DNA of 64,000 nt from Gammaproteobacteria bacterium (lineage in GTDB: Bacteria > Pseudomonadota > Gammaproteobacteria > Steroidobacterales > GCA-2729495), in the NCBI GenBank assembly GCA_030583605.1, contig CP129466.1, positions 2,177,001 through 2,241,000 on the forward strand, given 5' to 3'. The notes beneath the pieces were generated by a model. It did not search any database. It saw only the letters and a list, made by a program, of their open reading frames with translations, and was not told the DNA's origin. A program made the translations under genes and the position numbers. Shown piece by piece: positions 1 to 9,523 of this stretch (positions within the stretch are counted from its first letter, which is position 1; each line of letters starts with the position of its first letter).

Positions 1-111
1 GGTCCGGCACCGGGTGCTGATAGCGACGATTGGTGGCCGGGCCCGATGCGGCGTGGCCGGCGCGGGTCCGGCGCTTAGCCAATGGCGTGCGGAATCGAGC
101 GGTGCATTTCG

Positions 112-139
112 TTGACAAGCATACAGGCTGCCTTAAAAT
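112..139 (+). promoter_or_regulatory. sigma-70 promoter of tRNA-Leu
   Basis: A perfect -35 hexamer TTGACA (112-117) is followed after 16 nt by TAAAAT (134-139), a 5/6 match to the -10 consensus. The predicted transcription start near 146 leaves a leader of about 20 nt before the mature tRNA, typical of a stand-alone tRNA unit. Confidence 0.7.
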
Positions 140-166
140 CCGCGCCACCTTTATATCCACCCCCGA

Positions 167-251
167 GCCCAGGTGGCGGAATTGGTAGACGCGCTGGTTT
201 CAGGTACCAGTGGAGCGATCCGTGGAGGTTCGAGTCCTCTCCTGGGCACCA
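167..251 (+). tRNA. tRNA-Leu (anticodon CAG)
   Basis: The 85-nt sequence includes an encoded CCA end. The acceptor stem GCCCAGG (167-173) pairs with CCTGGGC (241-247), followed by discriminator A and CCA (249-251). The anticodon stem CTGGT/ACCAG encloses the loop TTCAGGT, giving anticodon CAG, which reads the leucine codon CUG. A long variable arm typical of class II tRNAs follows, and the T arm GGTTCGAGTCC is standard. CUG is likely the dominant leucine codon in a genome of this composition. It has its own promoter upstream and no adjacent tRNA gene. Confidence 0.97.
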
Positions 252-265
252 GGTTGTTCGGCGCG

Positions 266-286
266 GCCGGGCGCTGCCCCGGCTTT
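266..286 (+). terminator. possible weak terminator after tRNA-Leu
   Basis: GCCGGG (266-271) can pair with CCCGGC (278-283) around a six-base loop, followed by only three T residues. It lies 14 nt past the CCA end, the expected place for tRNA termination, but the U-tract is poor. Confidence 0.35.
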
Positions 287-324
287 CGCCGTCAACCCGC
301 CTGCATCGCACTCCGGCGTGCGCC

Positions 325-900
325 TCAGCGGCCTGCCGGCTGCGTGTCGATGCCGTCCGGTGCAAGCCCGGGAGGCGCCAGCCGGCTGACTGCCGCATAG
401 GCGGCGGATTCCGCCGCTTCGAATTCCGGCGTGCAGTCGACGATCTGCCGCCAATCGCCCTCATCGAGCAACGTCGTGGTGAGATGGCGCAGCGAGTGAC
501 TGCGTGCGCCGAGCACATTCACCAGCAGATCGAGAAAACGCTCCGATGCCTCCTCGAACTCTTTCCTGGCGACCGCCCCGCGCCGACGCAGACTGCCGAG
601 CGCCGCCTCGAAGTCCGCGAGACTGCGCGCGGCCAGCGCGAGCCGTTCGCGCAGCATCCGGATCGCATCGTGATCCTGCGCCTGTGCCGCGGGCACACGC
701 GGTGCCAGCATATCCACCAGGCGCCCATCCTGGTCGATCAGCCTGCGCTGGCCTGCCGCAAGGTATTCACCGCAGGCGAGGTAGAACGGCAGTGGATCCG
801 CCCCGCTCGCCCGAAAAAACGCGAGACCGCGGCTGAACGATTCCCGCACCTGGAGCTTGCGGCGGCGCTCCGAGCGGAGGTTCTCCAGAGATGTCGGCAT
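325..900 (-). CDS. unknown helical protein, divergent from a Rieske oxygenase
   Basis: The product is 191 aa and I do not recognise its family. The start is the ATG at 900, not an upstream in-frame ATG at 939, because GGGAGG sits about 8 nt before it. The sequence is charged and probably all-helical, with many Leu, Glu and Arg residues (SLENLRSERRRKLQVRES at the N-terminus). It has no Cys-rich motif, signal peptide or membrane segment. A His-containing stretch (SHSLRHLTTTL) lies in the C-terminal third. It is transcribed away from the Rieske gene across a 95-bp spacer with an apparently shared promoter, so the two may be co-regulated. A role in assembling or serving the oxygenase is conceivable, but nothing in the sequence proves it. 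Confidence 0.6.
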   Translation of the reverse strand: MPTSLENLRSERRRKLQVRESFSRGLAFFRASGADPLPFYLACGEYLAAGQRRLIDQDGRLVDMLAPRVPAAQAQDHDAIRMLRERLALAARSLADFEAALGSLRRRGAVARKEFEEASERFLDLLVNVLGARSHSLRHLTTTLLDEGDWRQIVDCTPEFEAAESAAYAAVSRLAPPGLAPDGIDTQPAGR

Positions 901-953
901 GTTGCGGCCTCCCGTCGCGCGCACAGGTATCGCGGGCATTGGTGCAGTTCGTT

Positions 954-960
954 TGTATTA
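954..960. promoter_or_regulatory. symmetric -10 element between divergent genes
   Basis: TATTATA contains TATTAT on the plus strand (954-959) and a perfect TATAAT on the minus strand (960-955). Predicted starts would lie about 48 nt upstream of the minus-strand gene and about 30 nt upstream of the Rieske gene. No good -35 hexamer is visible on either side, so this is tentative. Confidence 0.45.
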
Positions 961-995
961 TAGGCAGCAGGTTTCGCCGACGATGGATTTTTCTC

Positions 996-2135
996 ATGCT
1001 GATCAACAACTGGTACGTTGCCGCGAGTACTGACGAGATCCCCCGCGACCGTCCTCTCGCGGTGCGTATGCTGGGACTCGATTTCGCGCTTTTTCGCACG
1101 GGCAACCGGGTCGTTTGCCTGCCTGATATCTGCTGTCATCGCGGCGGCCCGCTGTCCGATGGCAAACTCCACGACGGCTGCCTGGCCTGTCCCTATCATG
1201 GCTGGCAGTTCGACGCCTCCGGGCGGTGCGTGCACATCCCGGCGCTCGGCCCGGAAGTCTCCGTGCCGAAGCGGGCCCGCGTGGACTCCTATCCAACGGC
1301 CGAGAAGTACGGCTGGATCTGGGTCTTCCTCGGCGACCTTCCCGAAAGCGAGCGGGCACCGATTCCCGATCTGCTGCCTGAATTCGACGATCCGGAACAC
1401 TGGCGCCTGGTGCCCTACCGCTTCGAAGCCGCAGCCAACTGGGTGCGCATGGAGGAAAACTCCCTCGATACCATCCACACGAGTTTCGTGCATCGCCGCT
1501 TCGGGGGGCGCGTGGACCCGCGATCCGCCGCCGCGGACATCGAATTGCTGCCGCATGGTGCGCGGGTCAGCCGCGAGAAAAATGCGCCCGAGCAGGGTCG
1601 TACTTCCTCCGACCTCGCGCGCCTCCTGCCGTCGGATCGCACCCGCACTCGGGTGACGCTGGAGTTCAGCATTGTCGGTGTGTGCCATCGCATCCAGCCG
1701 ACCTTCAGCGAAGGCATGAGCCAGATCAACTTCACGGCGCGCACGCCGATCGACGAGTTCCATACCCGCGCATTCGGCTGGCAGGCACGCAATTACCTGC
1801 TGGGACCGGAGCACGACGCCGAACGGCTGAAGGGCCTGCAGGAAGCGATCGAAGAAGACCTGCGTATCGTGGAGAAGGTGCGACCACGACTGACGCCACC
1901 GCGGCTGCCGGAGGAGTTCCTGACGAAGGCCGACAGCATGGAAGTGGCATTTCGCCGCCTGGTGCGCGAGTGGGCGGACCGGGGCTGGGAGATCGATTCT
2001 GAACGCTATGCCCGCGAGAGCCAGCGCCGCGCTTTCGTCATTCCGTCTCCGGCGCGCCGGGCGGACCCGCACAACTGGGTGCACGCAGCCGTGCCATTGC
2101 GTGACGCGCAGCAGGACGCAGACTCCAACGGTTGA
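996..2135 (+). CDS. Rieske 2Fe-2S oxygenase, large (alpha) subunit
   Basis: The product is 379 aa from the ATG at 996. An upstream in-frame ATG at 891 would overlap the divergent gene and add a non-conserved leader. The N-terminal Rieske domain carries the cluster ligands as C-x-H (CCHRGG) and C-x2-H (CPYHGW). The catalytic domain has the mononuclear iron motif D-x2-H-x4-H as DTIHTSFVH within an N-W...E-N context. Length and arrangement fit the phthalate/vanillate-demethylase branch of ring-hydroxylating oxygenases, which hydroxylate or demethylate aromatic substrates using electrons from a separate reductase. No reductase or ferredoxin gene occurs in this window, so the electron donor must be encoded elsewhere. 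The substrate cannot be predicted. The downstream neighbour is convergent and unrelated. Confidence 0.88.
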   Translation: MLINNWYVAASTDEIPRDRPLAVRMLGLDFALFRTGNRVVCLPDICCHRGGPLSDGKLHDGCLACPYHGWQFDASGRCVHIPALGPEVSVPKRARVDSYPTAEKYGWIWVFLGDLPESERAPIPDLLPEFDDPEHWRLVPYRFEAAANWVRMEENSLDTIHTSFVHRRFGGRVDPRSAAADIELLPHGARVSREKNAPEQGRTSSDLARLLPSDRTRTRVTLEFSIVGVCHRIQPTFSEGMSQINFTARTPIDEFHTRAFGWQARNYLLGPEHDAERLKGLQEAIEEDLRIVEKVRPRLTPPRLPEEFLTKADSMEVAFRRLVREWADRGWEIDSERYARESQRRAFVIPSPARRADPHNWVHAAVPLRDAQQDADSNG

Positions 2136-2219
2136 TCGGCGCCGCGCCGCCCGCGGCACTGGAACTCTGACCGAAACGTCACGGCCCGCCGGTTTCGCTA
2201 TGCCGTCAGGCGGCAACGG

Positions 2220-3116
2220 CTAGCCGCCGGCGTCGAGTCCTCGCAAGTCGTCGGCGAAGCCGCTGAGCTTGTTCTGCAACCGCCTTCGCTGGCGGGCGTC
2301 GAGACCGTTCAGGACCTCGGCGAGCATGGCCATGATGACCGCCCTGTTCAACTCGACCTGACGACGGTAGTCCGGGGAATCGAACTGGTTGGGATTCAGT
2401 GCCATGTCGAGCAGTGCGGCGGAGAATCCCGGCTCGGGCGGCGGATCGCGTACCAGCACCAGGATGCGCTCCTGCCAGTGCCAGCGTCGTTCCAGCCACT
2501 GCTCGGAAACGTCCTGCATCTGTGCCAGGTGCATGCCGATCAGGTTGCGCTGTGCCCCCGTCAGCCGGCCAGTGAACCGCTGAATGGCACGAATGGTGCT
2601 GCGCTTGCGGCGTTCCCGCCGGATCTCCGGCGTGGTGCCGCTGTACATCTCCCGCAGTTCCTCGTTGCCCTCCGCGAAGTTGTCCCGCAACTCCGCAACC
2701 TGCCCGGGATCCAGCGTACGCAGCAGCGCTGCCGCGTCAGGAATTACCCGGCGCCAGAACTCATCGAGCAGTACCGTCATTGATTGGTAATGGCGCTCGA
2801 GGGCCTGGGGCGTCACCGGCTCCGCAACCTCGCGCCCGATCTGCTCGAGCAAAGCCAGGTAGGCGGGAATCTGCACGTCGCGATGCCATTGCAATGCGCC
2901 GCGGACGGCAGCTCTCAGTTGTTTTTCCTGTGCGTCATCGAGGCTGACAAGGCCGTTGACGTACCAGGAGACCACCCAGTCGAGGCGCTTGTAGACGAAC
3001 CCGGCCATGCAGCCGGTCAGAACGACCGCCAGCGCGCCTGCCAGCAGCAACCGGCAGGCCCGCCGCACCCGGATCGGCCGGGGACGAGCGCCCGCGTTGT
3101 CGTCGCGTACGGCCAC
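2220..3116 (-). CDS. DUF6279-type lipoprotein
   Basis: The product is 298 aa. Residues about 17-36 form a basic then hydrophobic signal ending in the lipobox LTGC (Cys36), so the mature protein should be lipid-anchored. The rest is soluble and helical, beginning with a Y-x-R-L-D-W-V-V-S-W-Y motif that I associate with the DUF6279 family, whose function is unknown. It starts only 15 nt after the purA stop and is probably the last gene of the amiB-to-purA transcription unit. The convergent Rieske gene ends 84 bp away. The spacer holds only short GC-rich inverted repeats, with no clear terminator. Confidence 0.75.
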   Translation of the reverse strand: MAVRDDNAGARPRPIRVRRACRLLLAGALAVVLTGCMAGFVYKRLDWVVSWYVNGLVSLDDAQEKQLRAAVRGALQWHRDVQIPAYLALLEQIGREVAEPVTPQALERHYQSMTVLLDEFWRRVIPDAAALLRTLDPGQVAELRDNFAEGNEELREMYSGTTPEIRRERRKRSTIRAIQRFTGRLTGAQRNLIGMHLAQMQDVSEQWLERRWHWQERILVLVRDPPPEPGFSAALLDMALNPNQFDSPDYRRQVELNRAVIMAMLAEVLNGLDARQRRRLQNKLSGFADDLRGLDAGG

Positions 3117-3131
3117 CGGCCCCGCGCCTCC

Positions 3132-4427
<1,296 letters not shown>

Positions 4428-4476
4428 TCATCCAGCCTTGCGCGCAATAAGGACGCGGTCCGCCTGCGGGACAGCG

Positions 4477-4674
4477 TTACCCCGTGCCACGCACCATCAA
4501 CAGCACCACCAGGCCTGCCACCATGATGGTCAACCCGAAAATACGCAGCTGACCATCGTTGAGCCGGCGCAGCATCTCGAGACTTCTGCGCCAGCTGGCG
4601 GGGCTCAGGAACGGCATGAGCCCCTCGATCACCAGGTACAGCGCAAGCGCCGCGAACAGATCATTCCAGTCCAT
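4477..4674 (-). CDS. DUF2065 (YjeT-type) small membrane protein
   Basis: This is a 65-aa protein from the ATG at 4674. An upstream ATG at 4704 would add ten residues not seen in the family. It has two hydrophobic segments, about residues 5-22 and 45-62, separated by a short loop with SPASWRR, matching the YjeT/DUF2065 pattern. The function is unknown. Its position between hflC and purA is conserved with E. coli yjeT, which supports the call despite the small size. Confidence 0.85.
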   Translation of the reverse strand: MDWNDLFAALALYLVIEGLMPFLSPASWRRSLEMLRRLNDGQLRIFGLTIMVAGLVVLLMVRGTG

Positions 4675-4720
4675 GCGGAAATGCGGGGCCCATACCCCGC
4701 GCACGCGGCCTGCAAGCGCC

Positions 4721-5593
4721 TCAGCGGGCGCCGTCAGCCCGGTTCAGGAAGCGGAAAAAGTCGCTGTCAGCATCGATCACGAGCAATTCGTTCGGCTGCC
4801 CCAGGGAACGCCTGTAGGCGGAAACGCTCCGATAGAAGGAGAAAAATCCCGGGTTTTTTCCGAACGCATTCGCGTAGATCTCGGCCGCCGCGGCATCGCC
4901 CTCGCCACGCAACTTCTCTGCGTCACGATAGGCGTTCGCAATGATGACCGTGCGTTCCCGGTCGGCGTTGGCACGAATCTGCTCGGCCGACTCCGCGCCC
5001 TGCGCCCGCAACTCCGCGGCAATACGCGCGCGTTCCTGCCTCATCCGGTTGAAGACGGACTCGCTGACCTCATCCGAGAACTCGATCCGCTTGACGCGCA
5101 CGTCCACGATTTCGATGCCGAGCGTGGCGGCTTCCTCACGCGCGCCGGCCATCATCGCATCCAGCAACTCGCGCCTCTCAGCGGTAACCACCTGCGGCAC
5201 CGTTCTCTTGGCGAACTCTCCCCTGATGCCATCCTTCATGATTTCCAGGAGGCGCTGCGCCGCCAGCGGTTCGTTTCCGCCGCTGGCGCGGTAATACTGG
5301 CTAATGTCGGTGATACGCCATTTGACGAAGAAATCGACGAGAAGATTTTTCTTCTCGGCCGTCAGGAACTGCTCCTGAGGGTTATTGATCGTCAGTATCT
5401 GGCGCGGGAACTTGCGCACGTTATTGATGAACGGAATCATGGCGTGGAGGCCCGGCGAGAAATCGGTCGACACGATTTCACCGAACCGGAACTTGACCGC
5501 CAGATCACGCTCATCGACCGCGAAGAGCGACATGGTCGCCAGCACGATCACCAGCGCCACAGCCGTCAGTATGCCCGGGCGTGCTTTCATCAA
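4721..5593 (-). CDS. hflC: HflC, membrane regulator of the FtsH protease
   Basis: HflC (290 aa) has one N-terminal membrane anchor at about residues 8-25, followed by an SPFH/prohibitin domain that faces the periplasm. With HflK it forms a large complex around the FtsH protease and modulates degradation of membrane proteins and of regulators such as the phage CII protein. Typical features include ERDLAVKFRFGEIV after the anchor and a long Ala/Glu-rich coiled coil (about residues 180-245) with ANAYRDAEKLRGEGDA. Its ATG overlaps the hflK stop (ATGA at 5590-5593), implying coupled translation. Confidence 0.96.
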   Translation of the reverse strand: MMKARPGILTAVALVIVLATMSLFAVDERDLAVKFRFGEIVSTDFSPGLHAMIPFINNVRKFPRQILTINNPQEQFLTAEKKNLLVDFFVKWRITDISQYYRASGGNEPLAAQRLLEIMKDGIRGEFAKRTVPQVVTAERRELLDAMMAGAREEAATLGIEIVDVRVKRIEFSDEVSESVFNRMRQERARIAAELRAQGAESAEQIRANADRERTVIIANAYRDAEKLRGEGDAAAAEIYANAFGKNPGFFSFYRSVSAYRRSLGQPNELLVIDADSDFFRFLNRADGAR

Positions 5594-6753
5594 CGTACTC
5601 CCCGGCTGCGCAGACTCTCGCGGGCCGGCGCGCTGTCCACCTCACCGCCTGCTGCCGCCTCGGGCTGCTCGGTCGCGGTCGGCGAACTCGTGCTGCCGGA
5701 GCCTGCGGGTGCCGGCGGCATCAGACCCCGGCTCTCCAGGATCTTGTCGATTGGCAGGTAAACGAGGTTCCCGTTCGCTTTCGCGTCAAGAATGACCTTG
5801 TTCGAGCGACTCAGAACGTTTTCCACCGACTCGATGTACAGGCGCTCACGCGTCACCGCCGGCGCCCGCTCGTACTCTTTCAACAAAGACTCGAAGCGGG
5901 CCGCCTCGCCCTGCGCATTCGCGGTAACCCGCGCCTTGTAGGCTTCAGCATCCGCGATACGCCGGGCCGCCTCGCCGCGAGCCCTCGGCAGCACGTCGTT
6001 CGCATAGGCCTGCGCCTCGAAAGCGAGCCGTTCGCGGTCCTCGCGGGCCTTGATGGCGTCCTGGACGGCCGCATCCACCTGCTCCGGGAAATTGATGTCC
6101 TGGAGATTGACCGTGGTGATGCGGATGCCAGCCCCGTACTCATCGAGAATCTTCTGGATCAACTCCTTGGTGTCCTGCGCGATCTGCGTGCGCCCCTCGC
6201 CGAGCGCGAAGTCCATCTTGCTCTTGCCGATCACGTCGCGGATGGCGCTCTCGCTCACGTCGGAGATGGTGCCCTCGGGGTCGCGAACCCTGAAGAGATA
6301 CTTCACCGGGTCGGCCTTCTGGTATTGCACCACGAGATCCACGTCGACGATGTTCTCGTCGGCCGTCAACATCCGCGTCTGCTTGTTGAACGGGCTGATC
6401 TCGCTGACATTCACCAGCTCGACGCTTTCCACCGGCCACGGGATGTGCCAGCGAAGGCCCGGCATGGTCACCTCGGCGAACTTGCCGAACCGCAGGACGA
6501 CGCCCTGCTCGGCCTCATCCACGCGATACAAACCCGTGGCAATCCAGCCCACGAGCACCAACAAGGCCAACCAGCCGAAGCCCGCCGTGCTGCCGGTCGG
6601 CCCCGGTCCTGCCGGAGAACGGCCACCCCTGAAAAAGCCGGCAAGCTTGCGTTGCCAGTCGCGCAGAATGCGGTCGAGGTCAGGAGGCCCCTGACGGTCG
6701 CCGCCGCCACGATCCCACGGGTTGCGGTTATTGCCCGATTCGTTCCATGCCAT
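5590..6753 (-). CDS. hflK: HflK, partner of HflC
   Basis: HflK (387 aa) has a Gly/Pro/Arg-rich cytoplasmic N-terminus of about 55 residues, one membrane segment (LALLVLVGWIATGLYRV) and an SPFH domain. A coiled-coil region contains ARGEAARRIADAEAYKARV. The extended Gly-rich N-terminus distinguishes it from HflC. Together they form the HflKC cage around FtsH. The start lies only 3 nt past the hflX stop, with a GGAG about 12 nt upstream inside the end of hflX, so expression probably depends on hflX translation. Confidence 0.96.
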   Translation of the reverse strand: MAWNESGNNRNPWDRGGGDRQGPPDLDRILRDWQRKLAGFFRGGRSPAGPGPTGSTAGFGWLALLVLVGWIATGLYRVDEAEQGVVLRFGKFAEVTMPGLRWHIPWPVESVELVNVSEISPFNKQTRMLTADENIVDVDLVVQYQKADPVKYLFRVRDPEGTISDVSESAIRDVIGKSKMDFALGEGRTQIAQDTKELIQKILDEYGAGIRITTVNLQDINFPEQVDAAVQDAIKAREDRERLAFEAQAYANDVLPRARGEAARRIADAEAYKARVTANAQGEAARFESLLKEYERAPAVTRERLYIESVENVLSRSNKVILDAKANGNLVYLPIDKILESRGLMPPAPAGSGSTSSPTATEQPEAAAGGEVDSAPARESLRSRGVR

Positions 6754-6756
6754 GAC

Positions 6757-8097
6757 TTAAAAACATCTCCAGGCCGGGCGTCCGGACCGACCCGCCAGCG
6801 AACTCGCTCCGCCCGCCTGCTCATGCACCGGCACTAGTCGAACGCCATCGCTTCGCTGCAGGTCCAGGAACTCCGCGCGGTCCATCTCCAGATCGATCTC
6901 CCAGCCCCCGTCTTCGAGGAGGCGCTCACTGCGGACCCCGGCGTGCCGGTATATGGCCGCCCGCAACCTGGCTTCGGCAGCCGTCAGGCGGACCATCCCG
7001 CGCACCACGTCACGATGCAGATACTCCGCAATGCTATCCATCAACAAGCCGATGCCGGCTCCGGTAGCTGCAGAAAGCCAGACACGCGACGGCATGCCGG
7101 TGTCCGTTCGGTCTACGCGCGGCTGCGTCTGCAGTATATCAGCCTTGTTAAAGACGCGAATCATCGGCAGGCTTGCGGCACCGATCTGCGCCAGGACCTG
7201 CTCGACCTGCTCGATCCGCTCGGCATGCGCGCTGTCGGCGGCGTCCACCACGTGCAGCAGCAGGCGCGCCTCGCGAGTCTCCTCGAGGGTCGAGTGAAAT
7301 GCGGCGATCAGTTCATGCGGCAGATCACGGATGAATCCCACCGTATCGGCAATGACGATCCGTCTGCCGTCCGGCAGGCCGACGGAACGCAGGGTCGGGT
7401 CGAGGGTGGCAAACAACTGGTCCGCCACGACGGCACCAGCGTCGGTGAGCCGGTTGAAGAGCGTCGACTTGCCGGCGTTGGTATAGCCGACCAGCGAGAC
7501 CACCGGCACCTCGTGCCTCCGCCGCTGCTGGCGCGAGAGGTCGCGGTGGCGGGCAACCCGATGCAGGCGCTCCTGCAGTTGGCGGATTCGCTTCGCCAGG
7601 AGGCGACGATCCGTTTCGAGCTGCGTCTCGCCCGGGCCACGAAGGCCGATGCCGCCCTTCTGCCGCTCCAGGTGTGACCAGCCGCGCACCAGGCGCGTGG
7701 AAAGATGTTCGAGCTGGGCTAACTCCACCTGCAGCTTGCCCTCGAAGGTGCGCGCCCGCTGCGCAAAGATGTCGAGGATGAGGCCCGCACGGTCCACGAC
7801 CCGGCGCTCCAACTCCTTTTCCAGATTGCGCTCCTGCGCGGCCGACAGATGATGGTCCACCAGGACCAGCTCGGCCGCGGTCGCATTGACCAGGCTCTTC
7901 AGTTCCGCGAGTTTCCCGGTACCGATCAGGTAGCGCGGATTCTTGACGCGCAGGGGCGCGCTCAGGCCGGCCGCCACTTCGGCGCCGGCTGCCAGCGCCA
8001 GAGCCTCGAATTCCTGTTGTTCTTCCGGCGGAGAACTCCTGCCGGTACCGACATGCACGAGCACGGCGCATTCGCCGCGCTCCGGCCTCTCAAACAA
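6757..8097 (-). CDS. hflX: ribosome-associated GTPase HflX
   Basis: HflX (446 aa) is a GTPase that splits stalled or stress-arrested 70S ribosomes. An N-terminal glycine-rich HflX domain ends with GGIGLRGPGETQLETDR, a family signature. The G domain has G1 GYTNAGKST, G3 DTVGFIRDLP and G4 NKAD. The C-terminus includes a ubiquitin-like extension. It lies between hfq and hflK as in E. coli, and the 74-bp spacer after hfq holds no recognised signal. Confidence 0.96.
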   Translation of the reverse strand: MFERPERGECAVLVHVGTGRSSPPEEQQEFEALALAAGAEVAAGLSAPLRVKNPRYLIGTGKLAELKSLVNATAAELVLVDHHLSAAQERNLEKELERRVVDRAGLILDIFAQRARTFEGKLQVELAQLEHLSTRLVRGWSHLERQKGGIGLRGPGETQLETDRRLLAKRIRQLQERLHRVARHRDLSRQQRRRHEVPVVSLVGYTNAGKSTLFNRLTDAGAVVADQLFATLDPTLRSVGLPDGRRIVIADTVGFIRDLPHELIAAFHSTLEETREARLLLHVVDAADSAHAERIEQVEQVLAQIGAASLPMIRVFNKADILQTQPRVDRTDTGMPSRVWLSAATGAGIGLLMDSIAEYLHRDVVRGMVRLTAAEARLRAAIYRHAGVRSERLLEDGGWEIDLEMDRAEFLDLQRSDGVRLVPVHEQAGGASSLAGRSGRPAWRCF

Positions 8098-8171
8098 CTC
8101 GCTGCTCCCCGCAGTCGTCGTGGCTCGACGGGCGGCGATGGGTCGTCGCGAACCTGGCGGAGACGGTCGGG

Positions 8172-8411
8172 TCAGTTACCTTCCTCTTCGTCATCGGAAC
8201 CGACGCGTACATTGCGAGCCGGCACCACCGTGGAGATTGCGTGCTTGTACACCATCTGGCTGACGCTGTTCTTCAGCAGTACCACGAACTGATCGAACGA
8301 CTCTATGGTTCCCTGCAGCTTGATGCCGTTTACCAGGTAGATGGATACCGGAATCTTTTCCTTGCGCAAGGCATTGAGGAACGGATCCTGCAGAACCTGC
8401 CCCTTGGACAT
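8172..8411 (-). CDS. hfq: RNA chaperone Hfq
   Basis: Hfq (79 aa from the ATG at 8411) is the hexameric Sm-like chaperone that pairs small RNAs with mRNAs. Visible hallmarks are the Sm1 segment ([27 protein letters not shown]) and the Sm2 segment VYKHAIST, including the YKHA distal/proximal site residues. A short acidic tail (SDDEEEGN) ends the protein. GGGAG lies about 9 nt before this ATG. The frame stays open upstream for 44 codons, with another ATG at 8498 that would add 29 Lys/Glu-rich residues and leave only 20 bp after miaA. The canonical start is preferred but the extended form is possible. Confidence 0.95.
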   Translation of the reverse strand: MSKGQVLQDPFLNALRKEKIPVSIYLVNGIKLQGTIESFDQFVVLLKNSVSQMVYKHAISTVVPARNVRVGSDDEEEGN

Positions 8412-8518
8412 TCTGGTCTCCCGCTGCTGTTCTTGTTTTTCGGTTTTTTCCGCCTTCTCGGCGGACGCGGACTTGGAAGGAAGAGAAAGTCTGCTCATAC
8501 CCCGTGTTCCCGGCAGAT

Positions 8519-9523
8519 TTATGGCGCGTCCATCATATTGCATCGCAGGGTCTGACGCGACACCCCCGAACGGGTCAGGAGTCCGGCTATCCGCGCAGCA
8601 GCATCATCGGCGGGTACCGCCAGGTCGAGGTTGGCCGACTCCGCCCGCATCCACGTGAGTTGACGCTTCGCCAACCGACGCGTCGCGACCGCGGCCTGGC
8701 GCCCGGCCTCCGCGAGATCCGACTCGCCGGCGAGATGTTGCCACAGCTGCCGATAGCCGACGGCACGCATCGCGGGGCGGTCGCACGACATAAGTGCCAG
8801 CCCGCGCAGCGTCCGCACTTCATCCAGGAAACCCGCCTGCAGCATCGCATGCAGCCGCTCATCGAGAGCCCGGTACAGTTGCGCGCGGTCTGCCGGCCAG
8901 AGGGCGATACGCAGAAAACGCACGCCGGTCGTCCGCCCGGCCACAGCCTGCAGCGTCGAGATCGGGCGGCCCGTGAGGCGAAAGACCTCAAGTGCACGCC
9001 CGATCCGCTGGCGATCCGATGGATTGATGCGGCCGGCGGCCTGCGGGTCGATGCGGGCAAGTTCCTCGTGCAGCGCCTTCCAGCCTTGCCGGCCGGCCGT
9101 GTCGGCGATCTCCCGCCGTGTCGCCGGGTCGGCTTGCGGCAATGGCGCGAGGCCGCGCCACAACGCGCGAAAGTACAGCATCGTTCCGCCGACCAGCAGC
9201 GGCAACCGACCGCGTCCGCAGATCTCCGGAATCAGGCGCAGCGCATCCGCGCGAAACTCCCCTGCCGAATACGCCTCCCACGGATCGCGTATGTCGACAA
9301 GATGGTGAGGAACCGCTGCACGCTCGCGCGGACCGGGCTTCGCAGTCCCGACATCCATGTGCCGGTAGACCATGGCCGAGTCCACCCCGATGATCTCGAC
9401 CGGCAACTGCGCGGCCAGACTCAGTGCCAGAGCGGTCTTCCCAACCCCGGTCGGCCCATAGAGACAGACCGCCAGAGGCCCGGCCTCCTGCGCCGTGTCT
9501 TCGGGCGTCCGCTCAGCGTCCAC
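8519..9523 (-). CDS. miaA: tRNA dimethylallyltransferase MiaA
   Basis: MiaA transfers a dimethylallyl group to A37 of tRNAs reading UNN codons, the first step towards ms2i6A37. The P-loop GPTGVGKT and the [16 protein letters not shown] substrate-binding region lie near the N-terminus. RFLRIALWP and a tRNA-binding C-terminal half follow. The chosen GTG start at 9523 gives 334 aa and overlaps the end of mutL by 11 bp. An in-frame ATG at 9580 would add 19 non-conserved Cys/His-rich residues and a longer overlap, so it is less likely. The order mutL-miaA-hfq is conserved. Confidence 0.94.
   Translation of the reverse strand: MDAERTPEDTAQEAGPLAVCLYGPTGVGKTALALSLAAQLPVEIIGVDSAMVYRHMDVGTAKPGPRERAAVPHHLVDIRDPWEAYSAGEFRADALRLIPEICGRGRLPLLVGGTMLYFRALWRGLAPLPQADPATRREIADTAGRQGWKALHEELARIDPQAAGRINPSDRQRIGRALEVFRLTGRPISTLQAVAGRTTGVRFLRIALWPADRAQLYRALDERLHAMLQAGFLDEVRTLRGLALMSCDRPAMRAVGYRQLWQHLAGESDLAEAGRQAAVATRRLAKRQLTWMRAESANLDLAVPADDAAARIAGLLTRSGVSRQTLRCNMMDAP

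Noticed and set aside
1..78. Open plus-strand frame running from the window edge to a TAG at 76-78
   Set aside because: The 25 residues are Gly/Arg/Pro-rich with no recognisable motif, so it may be the tail of an upstream gene but cannot be supported.
738..2216. 492-codon minus-strand frame opposite the Rieske gene
   Set aside because: Covers the oxygenase and the divergent spacer, has no domain, and the sense gene carries all metal-binding motifs.
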